Of a stretch of 43,931 bases of DNA, positions 24,628-31,620 are shown piece after piece. The first letter of the stretch is position 1, and the number at the start of each line of letters is the position of its first letter. Location: positions 1 through 43,931 of IMG/VR virus record IMGVR_UViG_3300048837_000836; one strand, given 5' to 3'. The stretch comes from a virus. The notes under the pieces are model-generated. The model was not told the DNA's origin, did not search any database, and saw only the letters and a program-made list of their open reading frames with translations. The translations under genes were made by a program, and so were the position numbers.

Positions 24628-25137
24628 ATGAAAAAAATTATGGCAAAAAAACCGATGTTTGAAACACTGCTTTCAATTTTTAAAGCGCACGAAAAAAAGG
24701 CAATAAGAGATTATGCAAAAACGTTCCATGTCGCTGATGACTCAAAAATAGTTTACTCGGATGGTTTCTTTATTCTTGTTGCTGACATACCGCACAAATT
24801 CGCACGAAACGGAACCTACAATATTGACGGGAGTCCCTCATCATTACGTTATCCAAATTATCACTCGATCCTTCCCTGTGATCAAAAAAAGGTTTATGAG
24901 GCGAATGCTCTTTTAAAAATCGCTCGGCTTGTTGCACCGTCCACAAGAAAAACTGTCTTTATCAATCGATTTGGAGCCATTGAAAACTATGATGAGAAAT
25001 ATAATTGCAATCTTTCACATGCTGTCATTGCTGCAAAACTTGATTGCGAAGCTTGCAAAGAAACAAATGACGGGTTTTTTATATTTGAGAGCGAAACAAT
25101 AAAACTTTTATCGGCTGGAGTATCGACAAAAAAATGA
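24628..25137 (+). CDS. Early-region protein, unknown (169 aa)
   Basis: The largest gene of this cluster. Starts MKKIMAKKPMFETLLSIFKA after GAGAG; an internal ATG at 24640 is also possible. The segment VYSDGFFILVADIPHKF and YPNYHSILPCDQKKVYEANALLKIARLV recall the 'TDG...L' and 'P.Y..V.P' strings of sliding-clamp-like folds, but the match is weak. I treat it as unknown. Overlaps the next gene by four bases (ATGA). Confidence 0.65.
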   Translation: MKKIMAKKPMFETLLSIFKAHEKKAIRDYAKTFHVADDSKIVYSDGFFILVADIPHKFARNGTYNIDGSPSSLRYPNYHSILPCDQKKVYEANALLKIARLVAPSTRKTVFINRFGAIENYDEKYNCNLSHAVIAAKLDCEACKETNDGFFIFESETIKLLSAGVSTKK

Positions 25138-25307
25138 TTACCCAAAACTATGGAACTGCAATTTTAATAATAATCGGTTTTTTAACAATTCAATTTGGTG
25201 TCCCCATGTGTGTGAATAAATTCGCACCTGATGACGATATTCAACAACAACGAAAGGAACTAAAAAATGAACTACACGACCAAACAAGAGGAATTAATCA
25301 AGAGTAA
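25134..25307 (+). CDS. Small membrane protein (57 aa)
   Basis: Starts at ATG 25134 within the previous gene's stop. One membrane span near residues 8-27 (TAILIIIGFLTIQFGVPMCV), then a charged tail with DDDIQQQRKELKNELHDQ, likely a helix in solution. No cleavable signal. Size and layout are those of small phage membrane modulators. Coupled translation supports it as real. Confidence 0.55.
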   Translation: MITQNYGTAILIIIGFLTIQFGVPMCVNKFAPDDDIQQQRKELKNELHDQTRGINQE

Positions 25308-25392
25308 TTGCGATCCATGCTCTGAGAGTGAGTTGCATGAAAAATTGTTTCATTTCTCCCCAAGCTTGGGTGGGAGTTGCAAGAGAGATTAA
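25267..25392 (+). CDS. Very small protein with CxxC (41 aa)
   Basis: ATG 25267 has AAAGGA eight bases upstream, better than many neighbours. MNYTTKQEELIKSNCDPCSE with CDPC and a later GGSCKRD. It overlaps the membrane-protein gene in another frame by 41 bases, so one of the two may not be used. Possible metal or redox site; unknown. Confidence 0.45.
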   Translation: MNYTTKQEELIKSNCDPCSESELHEKLFHFSPSLGGSCKRD

Positions 25393-25427
25393 GGAAAAAT
25401 TCGAAACATACAACAAGGATAAATGAC

Positions 25428-25610
25428 ATGAAGATTGCACTTAAAAACAATGGCACAAATCGCTTCACCGTGTACGAGATTAAAGACGATGATACTCGGG
25501 TATGCCTTGGGCAATATGCGGGTTCCATTGCCACCGTAAGACGCCTTGTATCGACCAAGCATGGTTGTCACGTCGATGTTATCCGCTTCAATTCGAAAGG
25601 ATGGTATTAA
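25428..25610 (+). CDS. Small early protein, unknown (60 aa)
   Basis: MKIALKNNGTNRFTVYEIKD then DDTRVCLGQYAGSIATVRRLVSTKHGCHVDVIRFNSKGWY. ATG 25428 sits eight bases after AAGGA. An earlier in-frame ATG lacks a binding site. Pattern suggests a compact alpha/beta fold. No recognised family. Next gene starts one base after its stop. Confidence 0.6.
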   Translation: MKIALKNNGTNRFTVYEIKDDDTRVCLGQYAGSIATVRRLVSTKHGCHVDVIRFNSKGWY

Positions 25611-25611
25611 G

Positions 25612-25815
25612 ATGAAAAAAACCGTTTTAAAGTTGTATGAAAAATTGGCGTATGGTCGGGTGTTGATTTGTTGCGAAAACGAAACCGATCAAAAAAACAT
25701 CCACACCTTGACGGGCAAAAAAACTCTCTCACTTGCCGATGTTCAAGCATTGGAAGAGCTTGGCGTTACAATCGAATGGAAAAAAATGAGGTCAACACCA
25801 TGCCCGACAAAATAA
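25612..25815 (+). CDS. Small early protein, unknown (67 aa)
   Basis: MKKTVLKLYEKLAYGRVLIC then CENETDQKNIHTLTGKKTLSLADVQALEELGVTIEWKKM. AAGGA ten bases upstream of the ATG. Helix-rich, with a stretch resembling a short HTH-like or dimerisation region, not a clear domain. Overlaps the next gene by 16 bases. Confidence 0.55.
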   Translation: MKKTVLKLYEKLAYGRVLICCENETDQKNIHTLTGKKTLSLADVQALEELGVTIEWKKMRSTPCPTK

Positions 25816-25997
25816 TATTGCGCTTGGAACGCAATGAAACAGAATATTGGGAGCTTGTGGCGTATTCAATTTATGGAAGAGACATTTTGAAAAATCATGG
25901 CGAATTCCGGGAACGAAAAGACGCCATTTCCTATGCCTATACTTTTTTGCTTGATGATGATTTCAAATTTTGTTTTGAGGAACCGCACCATGTCTGA
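25800..25997 (+). CDS. Small early protein, unknown (65 aa)
   Basis: MPDKIILRLERNETEYWELV then AYSIYGRDILKNHGEFRERKDAISYAYTFLLDDDFKFCFEEPHHV. GAGGT seven bases before the ATG at 25800. Strand-strand-helix layout, acidic end. The start lies inside the upstream gene, as in other coupled pairs here. Unknown role. Confidence 0.55.
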   Translation: MPDKIILRLERNETEYWELVAYSIYGRDILKNHGEFRERKDAISYAYTFLLDDDFKFCFEEPHHV

Positions 25998-26071
25998 AAA
26001 ATACCCGTATCACCAAAGACTTGATAAGACCTTTTCAAAAAAATTAACAATTTATCTCCGATGCCGTAAAA

Positions 26072-26130
26072 CCCCGTTCTTCAGGACGGGGATATAAGGC
26101 ATCCGCCTGAGCTTCTGTGAGAACAGAAGC
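26072..26130 (+). repeat. Left-end hairpins and leader of the IS element
   Basis: Hairpin 1 (26072-26091), CCCCGTTCT/TC/AGGACGGGG, matches the right-end hairpin. Hairpin 2 (26111-26130) is an eight-pair perfect stem closed by the GAGA tetraloop. A TATAAT hexamer at 26157-26162 downstream could start tnpB mRNA. These ends are normally the transposase binding sites. Confidence 0.65.
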
Positions 26131-26188
26131 GATTCTCTGGTTGTCTCTCTATACATTATAATATATACAACTGGGCAGGGAGAAGACA

Positions 26189-27220
26189 ATGATTAAGACC
26201 TATAAATATCGAATCAAAGACGCATCAGCAGCTAAAAAGCTAAAGGCAGCGGCGAGAGCCGTAAACTTCGTGTGGAACTACTGCAACGAAATATCTATCT
26301 ATGCGATCAAAAATAGATCAAAATTCCTGTCTGGATTCGACCTATCAAATCTGACAAAAGGAAGCTCAAAAGAGCTATTCCTTCACTCGCAGACGGTTCA
26401 GGCCATTTGTGAGGAATATGCAACCAGAAGACAAAAAGCCAAGAAAATTAAACTTAGGTGGAGAGGAAAGCGATCCCTTGGGTGGATACCTTTCAAGAAA
26501 ACAGGAATTAAAATCGTTGGCGATAGCGTGACATACTCTGGAAATACGTTCAGACTTTTTCTATCAAGAGATATCCCTACTACAATCAAGACGGGATCTT
26601 TCAGCCAAGATGCAAGAGGACGGTGGTATTTCAATGTTGTGTGTGAAGTGGAGGAACATATTCGCTCGGCTGCTGGTGAAGTAGGGATTGATCTTGGTCT
26701 GAAGGATCTAGCAAATCTTTCAAATGGCCAAAAATTTAAGGCCAATAAATACTATCGTAAATACCAGCGCATCCTTGCCTTGTCGCAAAAAGATGGTAAG
26801 AAAAAGAGAGTGAAGGCAATCCACGCAAAGATTGCAAATAGCAGAAAAGATGAGATTCAAAAGATGAGTCATGAAGTAACAAGAGACTTCAGCCTCATCT
26901 GTGTGGGCGATGTATCGTCAGTCAAACTTGCAAAAACAAAGCTCGCCAAAAGCATCTATGATGCCTCTTGGTCGCAGCTCAAGTCCTGCCTCGAATATAA
27001 ATCGATTGCGAGAGGCGGGATGTTAGTCATAGTGAATGAACACATGACAACCCAAACCTGTTCCAACTGTCTGTCTACAGGCGTTGGCGCACCGAAAGGA
27101 GCGAAAGGGCTAGGGATAAGAGAGTGGGTGTGCAGCAGTTGCGGATCGACACACGACCGTGACACAAATGCGGCACTAAACATTCTCCGATTGGGAAGAC
27201 AATCGCTGGGTCTAAAGTGA
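26189..27220 (+). CDS. tnpB: TnpB RNA-guided endonuclease (IS605 OrfB)
   Basis: 343 residues after GGGAG. N-terminal YKYRIKDASAAKKLKAAARAVNFVWNYCNE, RuvC-I GIDLGLKDL (Asp168), zinc finger CSNC (291-294) ... CSSC (315-318), and RuvC-III DRDTNAALNIL (Asp325). At RuvC-II the usual Glu is absent: the segment reads ICVGDVSSVKL. A Glu sits later, in IVNEHMTTQTCSNC (Glu284), as in a TnpB group with a shifted acidic residue. Active TnpB cuts DNA guided by an RNA from the element's right end, next to a TTAAC-like motif. Confidence 0.85.
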   Translation: MIKTYKYRIKDASAAKKLKAAARAVNFVWNYCNEISIYAIKNRSKFLSGFDLSNLTKGSSKELFLHSQTVQAICEEYATRRQKAKKIKLRWRGKRSLGWIPFKKTGIKIVGDSVTYSGNTFRLFLSRDIPTTIKTGSFSQDARGRWYFNVVCEVEEHIRSAAGEVGIDLGLKDLANLSNGQKFKANKYYRKYQRILALSQKDGKKKRVKAIHAKIANSRKDEIQKMSHEVTRDFSLICVGDVSSVKLAKTKLAKSIYDASWSQLKSCLEYKSIARGGMLVIVNEHMTTQTCSNCLSTGVGAPKGAKGLGIREWVCSSCGSTHDRDTNAALNILRLGRQSLGLK

Positions 27221-27229
27221 TCTAGGAAT

Positions 27230-27259
27230 CCCCTTCCTTCAGGGAGGGGAGGGCTTCAA
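27230..27259 (+). ncRNA. Right-end hairpin and omega-RNA 3' region
   Basis: Hairpin CCCCTTCCT/TC/AGGGAGGGG (27230-27249), then GGGCTTCAAT. In this family the 3' end of the tnpB transcript plus this end forms the omega RNA, with the guide taken from the flank that follows (27265 on). Inferred from family knowledge; the RNA's 5' limit is not visible. Confidence 0.5.
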
Positions 27260-27348
27260 TTAACGATCTACACAACCCTGCTCGTTATTCTTATCCTGTT
27301 TATTGCAAAGTTAATTTTTGCGAGTTGAACCCGTCCACTCTTAATGCA

Positions 27349-27388
27349 ATGATGACCTATCATTAATTTTAATGGGAGGTCATTCATG
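27349..27388 (+). promoter_or_regulatory. Inverted repeat hiding the GH5 ribosome binding site
   Basis: Left arm ATGATGACCT (27349-27358) pairs with AGGTCATTCAT (27377-27387) through a bulged T. The right arm covers the GGGAGG binding site and the start ATG. A weak promoter-like pair, TTGAAC (27325-27330) and AATGAT (27348-27353), would start RNA near 27360, after the left arm. Transcripts from further upstream would contain both arms. Confidence 0.5.
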
Positions 27389-28840
27389 CGCTTTATTTTG
27401 CTGTCTTTACTACTTTTATCATCAACATTATTCGGTAACACCCTATACGATGGAGAGTCCAAACTTTTCGGGGGATCTGTTAAATGGGATAACAACGGAT
27501 CGATCCTGACTCAATCTCAGGAGATCCCCTTCTCCCCTCCAAATCATCTCAGGGTGTCTTTAGTAAATGTAAACTACTGGGGAGCGGCAGGATATGTCAT
27601 TGAAAAATGGAAGCCGATCAACTTCATTACCTACCACACTCTTAACCTTGTCATGAGAGCCGACAATAATGTGACGGTTGGCGTCCAGCTATTTGATGCT
27701 GGGAACAAAAGTAGCCCTGCTGTTAAAGTCGATCTGTCTTTCAGTCACCAGCTTATCAGCATCCCAATTTCGATGTTTAGCGATATTGATTTGACAAAAG
27801 TCACTGCAATTATCTTTTCTGTCTCGACACAAAAAGCTGAAAAGAAATATTTAGTTGATATCGATAACATTACAATTGAGCGTGAGATCCTGCCCCCGGA
27901 TGATGAGGATGATATCGATCCCCCGAACCAAGGTGTCATGAACACCAAAGGCCGCTCCCTGTATGACTCATGCAACAAGAAGGTTGTCCTGCGTGGTGTC
28001 AATCATATGACGTGTTACACGGATTGGGTAGGGACACCGAGGGACGGTGAGCCGATGTTCACTGAGATTGCTAAGACAGGGGCAAACTCGGTCAGGATCG
28101 TCTGGACTTACTCAGAGAATACCACCCCTGCGGAGCTAGATAGGGCGATCACCAATGCCGCTAAAAACCAGCTTATCCCTATGGTTGAGATATTGGATCA
28201 AACATGCGAATGGTCGAGAGCTGCTTTCGACAAGGTTTTGTCGTGGTGGTTACAGCCTGACATAGTGAAGGTGATGAAAAAGCATGAGAAGTATGTACTT
28301 CTAAACTTTGCTAATGAAATGGGAAATGGCGATACGACTCTTGAAAATTACAAATCAGAGTACAAGCGAGTCATTGAAAAGATGAGGGGAGCAGGGTTAA
28401 GAAGCACTATCGTTATCGATGCCCCTGGCTGTGGACAGAATGAAACAATCATGCTTGATGCTGCAAACTATTTAATCGAGTCTGATCCTCTTAAAAATGT
28501 AATGATGAGTTTGCACCTGTGGTGGGTTCCCCAAGACAAGGACCGTATTACAAACCTGATGACTCGTGCACACAAATTAAACATCCCTTTAGTGATCGGT
28601 GAATTTGCCGGTGTTGCTGTTGATTGTAAGACGCCTACTTTTTACTCACATCTTTTAAAAATTGCTCAAGATACTGAAACCGGCTGGATGCCATGGAGTT
28701 GGGATAAATCAAATGGGTGTCAAGCGCATAGCATGACTAAAGACGATACCTATTCGGGTCTGTTCGGATACGGCAAAGATGTTGCAATTGATGACCCCAA
28801 TTCAATCAAAAATACCAGCGTCCAATCCACATGTTTTTAG
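27386..28840 (+). CDS. Secreted GH5 glycoside hydrolase (mannanase/cellulase-like)
   Basis: 484 residues. Sec signal MRFILLSLLLLSSTLFG, a beta-sandwich N-terminal domain (about 20-165; YDGESKLFGGSVKWDNNGS...VDIDNITIE, like CBM11/CIA30-type sugar-binding jelly rolls), acidic Pro linker PPDDEDDIDPP (170-180), then a GH5 barrel. Acid/base Glu311 in NFANEMGNG, nucleophile Glu406 in VIGEFAG, plus RGVNHMTCYTDW and MSLHLWW. The layout is closest to GH5_8-type beta-mannanases, but cellulase cannot be excluded. Exported by the host. Tail overlaps the convergent thermonuclease by 39 bases. A sugar-degrading cargo gene is unusual for a phage of this type. Confidence 0.85.
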   Translation: MRFILLSLLLLSSTLFGNTLYDGESKLFGGSVKWDNNGSILTQSQEIPFSPPNHLRVSLVNVNYWGAAGYVIEKWKPINFITYHTLNLVMRADNNVTVGVQLFDAGNKSSPAVKVDLSFSHQLISIPISMFSDIDLTKVTAIIFSVSTQKAEKKYLVDIDNITIEREILPPDDEDDIDPPNQGVMNTKGRSLYDSCNKKVVLRGVNHMTCYTDWVGTPRDGEPMFTEIAKTGANSVRIVWTYSENTTPAELDRAITNAAKNQLIPMVEILDQTCEWSRAAFDKVLSWWLQPDIVKVMKKHEKYVLLNFANEMGNGDTTLENYKSEYKRVIEKMRGAGLRSTIVIDAPGCGQNETIMLDAANYLIESDPLKNVMMSLHLWWVPQDKDRITNLMTRAHKLNIPLVIGEFAGVAVDCKTPTFYSHLLKIAQDTETGWMPWSWDKSNGCQAHSMTKDDTYSGLFGYGKDVAIDDPNSIKNTSVQSTCF

Positions 28841-29146
28841 GTATTCGACCGCAAGTCTTTGCTCTAAAAGCGTCTCAGCAAAATTTTTGTTATTGATCCA
28901 AAGATCACATAAGCAGCGTCCAAAAGAGTCATAATGATAAAAATCAATTATGACTTTTTTATCAAGCAGCTTTTTGATTGCGTAGTTTTTGGCGTCAATT
29001 CCATCTTGATTCTTATGATCCATCTCAGGACAGTTGATGCCAAAGAGCCTGATTCTAATTTTTATCGTCAAATTAAAATCGAGGTCCACGATGCAATCAT
29101 AGGTATCGCCGTCAATAACATTTGTTATCGTGCCGTTATGGAGCAT
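28802..29146 (-). CDS. Thermonuclease (SNase-like)
   Basis: 114 residues. ATG 29146 chosen; the next upstream in-frame start lies deep inside the neighbouring gene. SNase core: NGTITNVIDGDTYDCIVDLDFNLTIKIRIRLFGINCPEMDHKNQDG...AKNYAIKKLLDKKVIIDFYHYDSFGRCLCDLWI. It has the catalytic Arg (IRIRLFGINCPE) and Asp (IDGDTY) set and the final Arg in SFGRCL. No signal peptide is visible, so it is cytoplasmic or needs another route; it may degrade host DNA. Overlaps the end of the zinc protease gene by 11 bases. Confidence 0.85.
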   Translation of the reverse strand: MLHNGTITNVIDGDTYDCIVDLDFNLTIKIRIRLFGINCPEMDHKNQDGIDAKNYAIKKLLDKKVIIDFYHYDSFGRCLCDLWINNKNFAETLLEQRLAVEYLKTCGLDAGIFD

Positions 29147-29897
29147 ACCAGCACCGAGGTCTTGCACATGTTGCTTTTGCATTTTTTGGGATCACTTTAT
29201 CATTCCACTCTTTATCACATACCGCACCTGCGAGGTAGGTATCAAGGCGACACTGGGCCGCTGGATGCTCCTGCTTTGTTTTTCTAACCACGGTTGGATC
29301 AAAAGTATCATATGAGGGCATGGGCTCATTATTTAATGTTGCAAGTAGTGTTGCGAGTGATAGTCCCGCTTTTAATGACCTCGCGCATGTTTTTTGCTCA
29401 TCTTCTGTTTTCAATACTTCGCAAAAGTAAGGTATCTCGGTTTCATCTGCTGAGTATTTTGAAAGCACTTTTCTTGCGCATACATGAGTAGCGTAATAAT
29501 CAGATTGACCTTCGTAAGAGGCCCACCCTGCATTAGGAAAGCCCCCGAGGTGATGACCAATCTCATGACAGATCACCATGCGAAACCCATCTAGTGTGAC
29601 TTCAGGCCGTCTTGCAAGTCCACCGAACATGTTGACATGATATTCCGATCCTGACCTGCTTGCATAAGCGTTGACTGTTGAATCATCCCAATTTCCTGAG
29701 AGGACAAACCAGCCGCCAAAACCTCTAATGATCGGTGAGTAAAGTTGTCTCATTTCATCGATGACAGCGTAAAATTCTGCCTCGGTGATATTCGACATAA
29801 ATTTATTGTCCTGTTTCCACAAGTCGTTTTCCGGGAGTGACGCAAATGAATGAGATGAGATTAGCAATGCAATGATTGCAAAAAGAATCTTTTTCAT
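29136..29897 (-). CDS. Secreted zinc metalloprotease (HExxH)
   Basis: 253 residues. Signal MKKILFAIIALLISSHSFAS. Active-site helix ICHEIGHHLGG (His111, Glu112, His115) with a likely third ligand in the following YEGQSDYYA segment (about 128-136). Eight or more Cys (VCARK, YFCEV, KTCARS, QCRLD, VCDKEW, TCARP, RCWY) suggest disulfides in the mature protein. Gluzincin-like family not named. Secreted into periplasm or medium. It overlaps the thermonuclease gene and follows the papain-like gene in one run. RBS GGGG lies inside a hairpin (next entries). Confidence 0.8.
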   Translation of the reverse strand: MKKILFAIIALLISSHSFASLPENDLWKQDNKFMSNITEAEFYAVIDEMRQLYSPIIRGFGGWFVLSGNWDDSTVNAYASRSGSEYHVNMFGGLARRPEVTLDGFRMVICHEIGHHLGGFPNAGWASYEGQSDYYATHVCARKVLSKYSADETEIPYFCEVLKTEDEQKTCARSLKAGLSLATLLATLNNEPMPSYDTFDPTVVRKTKQEHPAAQCRLDTYLAGAVCDKEWNDKVIPKNAKATCARPRCWYAP

Positions 29898-29902
29898 AAA
29901 AA

Positions 29903-29939
29903 CCCCGCTATAAGTTGTTATTCACAAATTATAGCAGGG
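29903..29939 (-). promoter_or_regulatory. Promoter embedded in an inverted repeat before the metalloprotease
   Basis: On the minus strand CCCTGCTATAA (29939-29929) pairs with TTATAGCGGGG (29913-29903), one mismatch, followed by TTTTT and the ATG. The RBS GGGG is in the right arm. The left arm also contains TGCTATAAT, an extended -10 (29936-29928). RNA from this promoter would start after the left arm and stay unmasked; read-through RNA would fold, and the T run could end transcription. Confidence 0.55.
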
Positions 29940-29957
29940 CGCATGGAGGATTACCTA

Positions 29958-31145
29958 TTATTTTTTATCGGCAGCCAAGACTTTTTCTTTCACGCCTCTG
30001 ATATTCTTAGAGACGTTGACTGTCGTAGAAGCTTTTGCTGTACCGCACTTGTTTGTTGCATACAGCGTAAGGGTTTTAGTAATTGCTGGCCTAAAGTCAA
30101 TCATCGATACTTCGGGTTTGCCGCCATTGTCGAATGGTGGGCTTGCTGTCCAGTAGTAAGATGTGTCTTTTCTTGGCTGCATACCAATTCTTACTGTCTG
30201 TCCCGATCTAATCCAGATTGAAGGTCCGAAGCCAGTTGATGCAACTGGCTTTGGTTTGCAATCCGGATCTGGCTTAGGATCAGGGTTTGGATTGGGATCT
30301 GGATCAGGAGTTGGAGTATCGTCGAAAACGACGTAGTTCGCCCACTCTCCTACTCCGTTAGCATTCCACCTGATTTTCATGTACCCCGACTCTCCCCAGC
30401 TTCCCCACGAGTTCTTCAATATCCAGTATTGCCCTGCATCAGACCAGCCCACAAGGTTCACAGCGTGATTGAGTTGGCGTGATCCTGAGTCTTGGAATAC
30501 TCCTCCCGTATATCTTGAAAAAGCATCGTCGGCAGCCACTCCCACACTTACAATTCCGTAGCGATATATAGCGGCTTTTATCTCATCAATTGATGGTTTT
30601 TCACCGCCCGGTGTGTACGACCATTGTTTAATTCTGAGTTGATGATTGAGTCCTGACTTGCATGGTTCATCACTTGCACTATACGGCCATGCGGATCCTG
30701 CAACACCCCCAAAAGGACTCATGTGGCGGTTGTAGTCGAAAAATCCACCGTTGCACGTCCACTCCCCCGGTTTTGTACACGAAAGGATATGCTGTTCGCT
30801 GGTATCATACTCTTTCCCGGTTTGATATTTGAATGCGTCCTGCACAGTGGCGGACATGGAAAATGCCCAGCAACTTCCGCAACTTAACTGGTTCTCAGGT
30901 GCTTTATATCCACCTGCTTTTACCCGAGCATCAAACTCAGCAGGGAGATCACCACGAAGTCCATCTCTTGCAGATTTTACGTTGGTCGGATTGAAGTCTT
31001 TTGGAACAACAAGACCTGTTGAATAAATTTGCCCGTTCGCACCCAAGAATGATACGGGCTGTTCTTTTTTCTCATTTGTTGTTGAGCACGATAAACTCAT
31101 GACAAGCGGCAAAAATGCTAAAAATAGTTTTCTGTACCAATTCAT
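29958..31145 (-). CDS. Secreted papain-like cysteine protease (C1A), lipoprotein-like
   Basis: 395 residues. Signal MNWYRKLFLAFLPLVMSLSC, with Cys20 in a lipobox-like site (L at -2, so not perfect). Catalytic domain from about 68: Gln86 and Cys92 in NQLSCGSCWAFS, His227 in QLNHAVNLVGW, Asn245 in ILKNSWGSWGESGYMKIRW, the full C1A set. Asp/Pro/Asn linker PDPDPNPNPDPKPDPDCK (about 280-297), then an Ig-like beta domain to the end. Made as a precursor or directly active; no clear pro-region. Rare in phages. May act on host or prey proteins outside the cell. Confidence 0.88.
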   Translation of the reverse strand: MNWYRKLFLAFLPLVMSLSCSTTNEKKEQPVSFLGANGQIYSTGLVVPKDFNPTNVKSARDGLRGDLPAEFDARVKAGGYKAPENQLSCGSCWAFSMSATVQDAFKYQTGKEYDTSEQHILSCTKPGEWTCNGGFFDYNRHMSPFGGVAGSAWPYSASDEPCKSGLNHQLRIKQWSYTPGGEKPSIDEIKAAIYRYGIVSVGVAADDAFSRYTGGVFQDSGSRQLNHAVNLVGWSDAGQYWILKNSWGSWGESGYMKIRWNANGVGEWANYVVFDDTPTPDPDPNPNPDPKPDPDCKPKPVASTGFGPSIWIRSGQTVRIGMQPRKDTSYYWTASPPFDNGGKPEVSMIDFRPAITKTLTLYATNKCGTAKASTTVNVSKNIRGVKEKVLAADKK

Positions 31146-31150
31146 AAAAT

Positions 31151-31187
31151 CCCCTTTTCGTTAAATTTAACTAAGGGCATTGTATCA
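31151..31187 (-). promoter_or_regulatory. Promoter-in-hairpin before the papain-like gene
   Basis: Minus strand: TGATACAAT, an extended -10 (31187-31179), then CCCTT (31177-31173), the palindrome GTTAAATTTAAC (31171-31160) and AAAAGGGG (31158-31151), which is the RBS. CCCTT and AAGGG pair. The promoter would start RNA at about 31172, leaving the left arm out, as at the metalloprotease gene. Confidence 0.5.
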
Positions 31188-31616
31188 TCTAAGAGCTGAC
31201 AGCTCATTCAAATTGAAGTTGGGACATGTTTTTTTTCGGTCAAAATGGTTATGAGGATAAACATTTTCTTTAGTGATCCTAAAGCGATCCATCAGGCTTT
31301 TGATTAAATCATTTGCAGCTGCGAATTGAATTTTTGTAAATTCATGCCTTCCCGATAAACATATTCCGATTGATTTGAGGTTTTGCCCGATGCAATGAGC
31401 ACCGATCCTATAAAGAGGCCTCCCGATTTCTATTTGCCCTGTTTTTCGGATGAAGTAATGATAGCCGACATCTGAGAATTTCCGCTCATGGTGCCATTGC
31501 CTGATTGTGTCGATGTTGTCATGTTGTGGGAGATCGCTATCAGAACAGTGAAGAATCAGCTTATCAATTATTTTGAGATCTCTCATTGTCTCTGATGTTT
31601 TACAATCAAACGCCAT
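31185..31616 (-). CDS. Endolysin, T7 lysozyme-like N-acetylmuramoyl-L-alanine amidase
   Basis: 143 residues with SD AAAGGAT. Zinc site: His in LILHCSDSDLP (about 23), His in YRIGAHCIGQN, His in PHNHFD and the Cys in KKTCPNFN. Also RQWHHERKFSDVGYHYFIRKTGQIEIGRP, the family core. It cuts the amide bond between MurNAc and the peptide. No signal or wall-binding domain, so a holin is needed for release. Stop lies close to the promoter of the papain-like gene. Compact single-domain form fits a Gram-negative host. Confidence 0.88.
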   Translation of the reverse strand: MAFDCKTSETMRDLKIIDKLILHCSDSDLPQHDNIDTIRQWHHERKFSDVGYHYFIRKTGQIEIGRPLYRIGAHCIGQNLKSIGICLSGRHEFTKIQFAAANDLIKSLMDRFRITKENVYPHNHFDRKKTCPNFNLNELSALR

Positions 31617-31620
31617 AATA

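Larger units (their letters stand above)
26049..27264 (+). mobile_element. IS200/IS605-family element carrying tnpB only
   Basis: About 1,216 bases from just after the left TTAAC to the right TTAAC. Both ends hold a matched hairpin: 26072-26091 and 27230-27249, nine-pair stems with a TC loop. A second left hairpin GCTTCTGT/GAGA/ACAGAAGC stands at 26111-26130. There is no tnpA, so mobility would need a Y1 transposase from elsewhere. Right end GGCTTCAAT is usual for this family. No target duplication is made by these elements; the shared TTAAC is the likely target-adjacent motif. Exact ends could differ by a few bases. Confidence 0.8.
25990..27328 (+). pseudogene. Small membrane-protein gene interrupted by the TnpB element
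   Basis: The 5' part (25990-26048) codes MSEKYPYHQRLDKTFSKK plus L and T. TTAAC at 26044-26048 is repeated at 27260-27264, and joining position 26048 to 27265 restores the frame exactly: IYTTLLVILILFIAKLIFAS, then TGA at 27326-27328. The rebuilt protein has 40 residues with a charged N-terminus and one C-terminal membrane span. As the DNA stands, translation continues into the element and stops at 26097. Its role when intact is unknown; a small membrane modulator fits. Confidence 0.6.
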
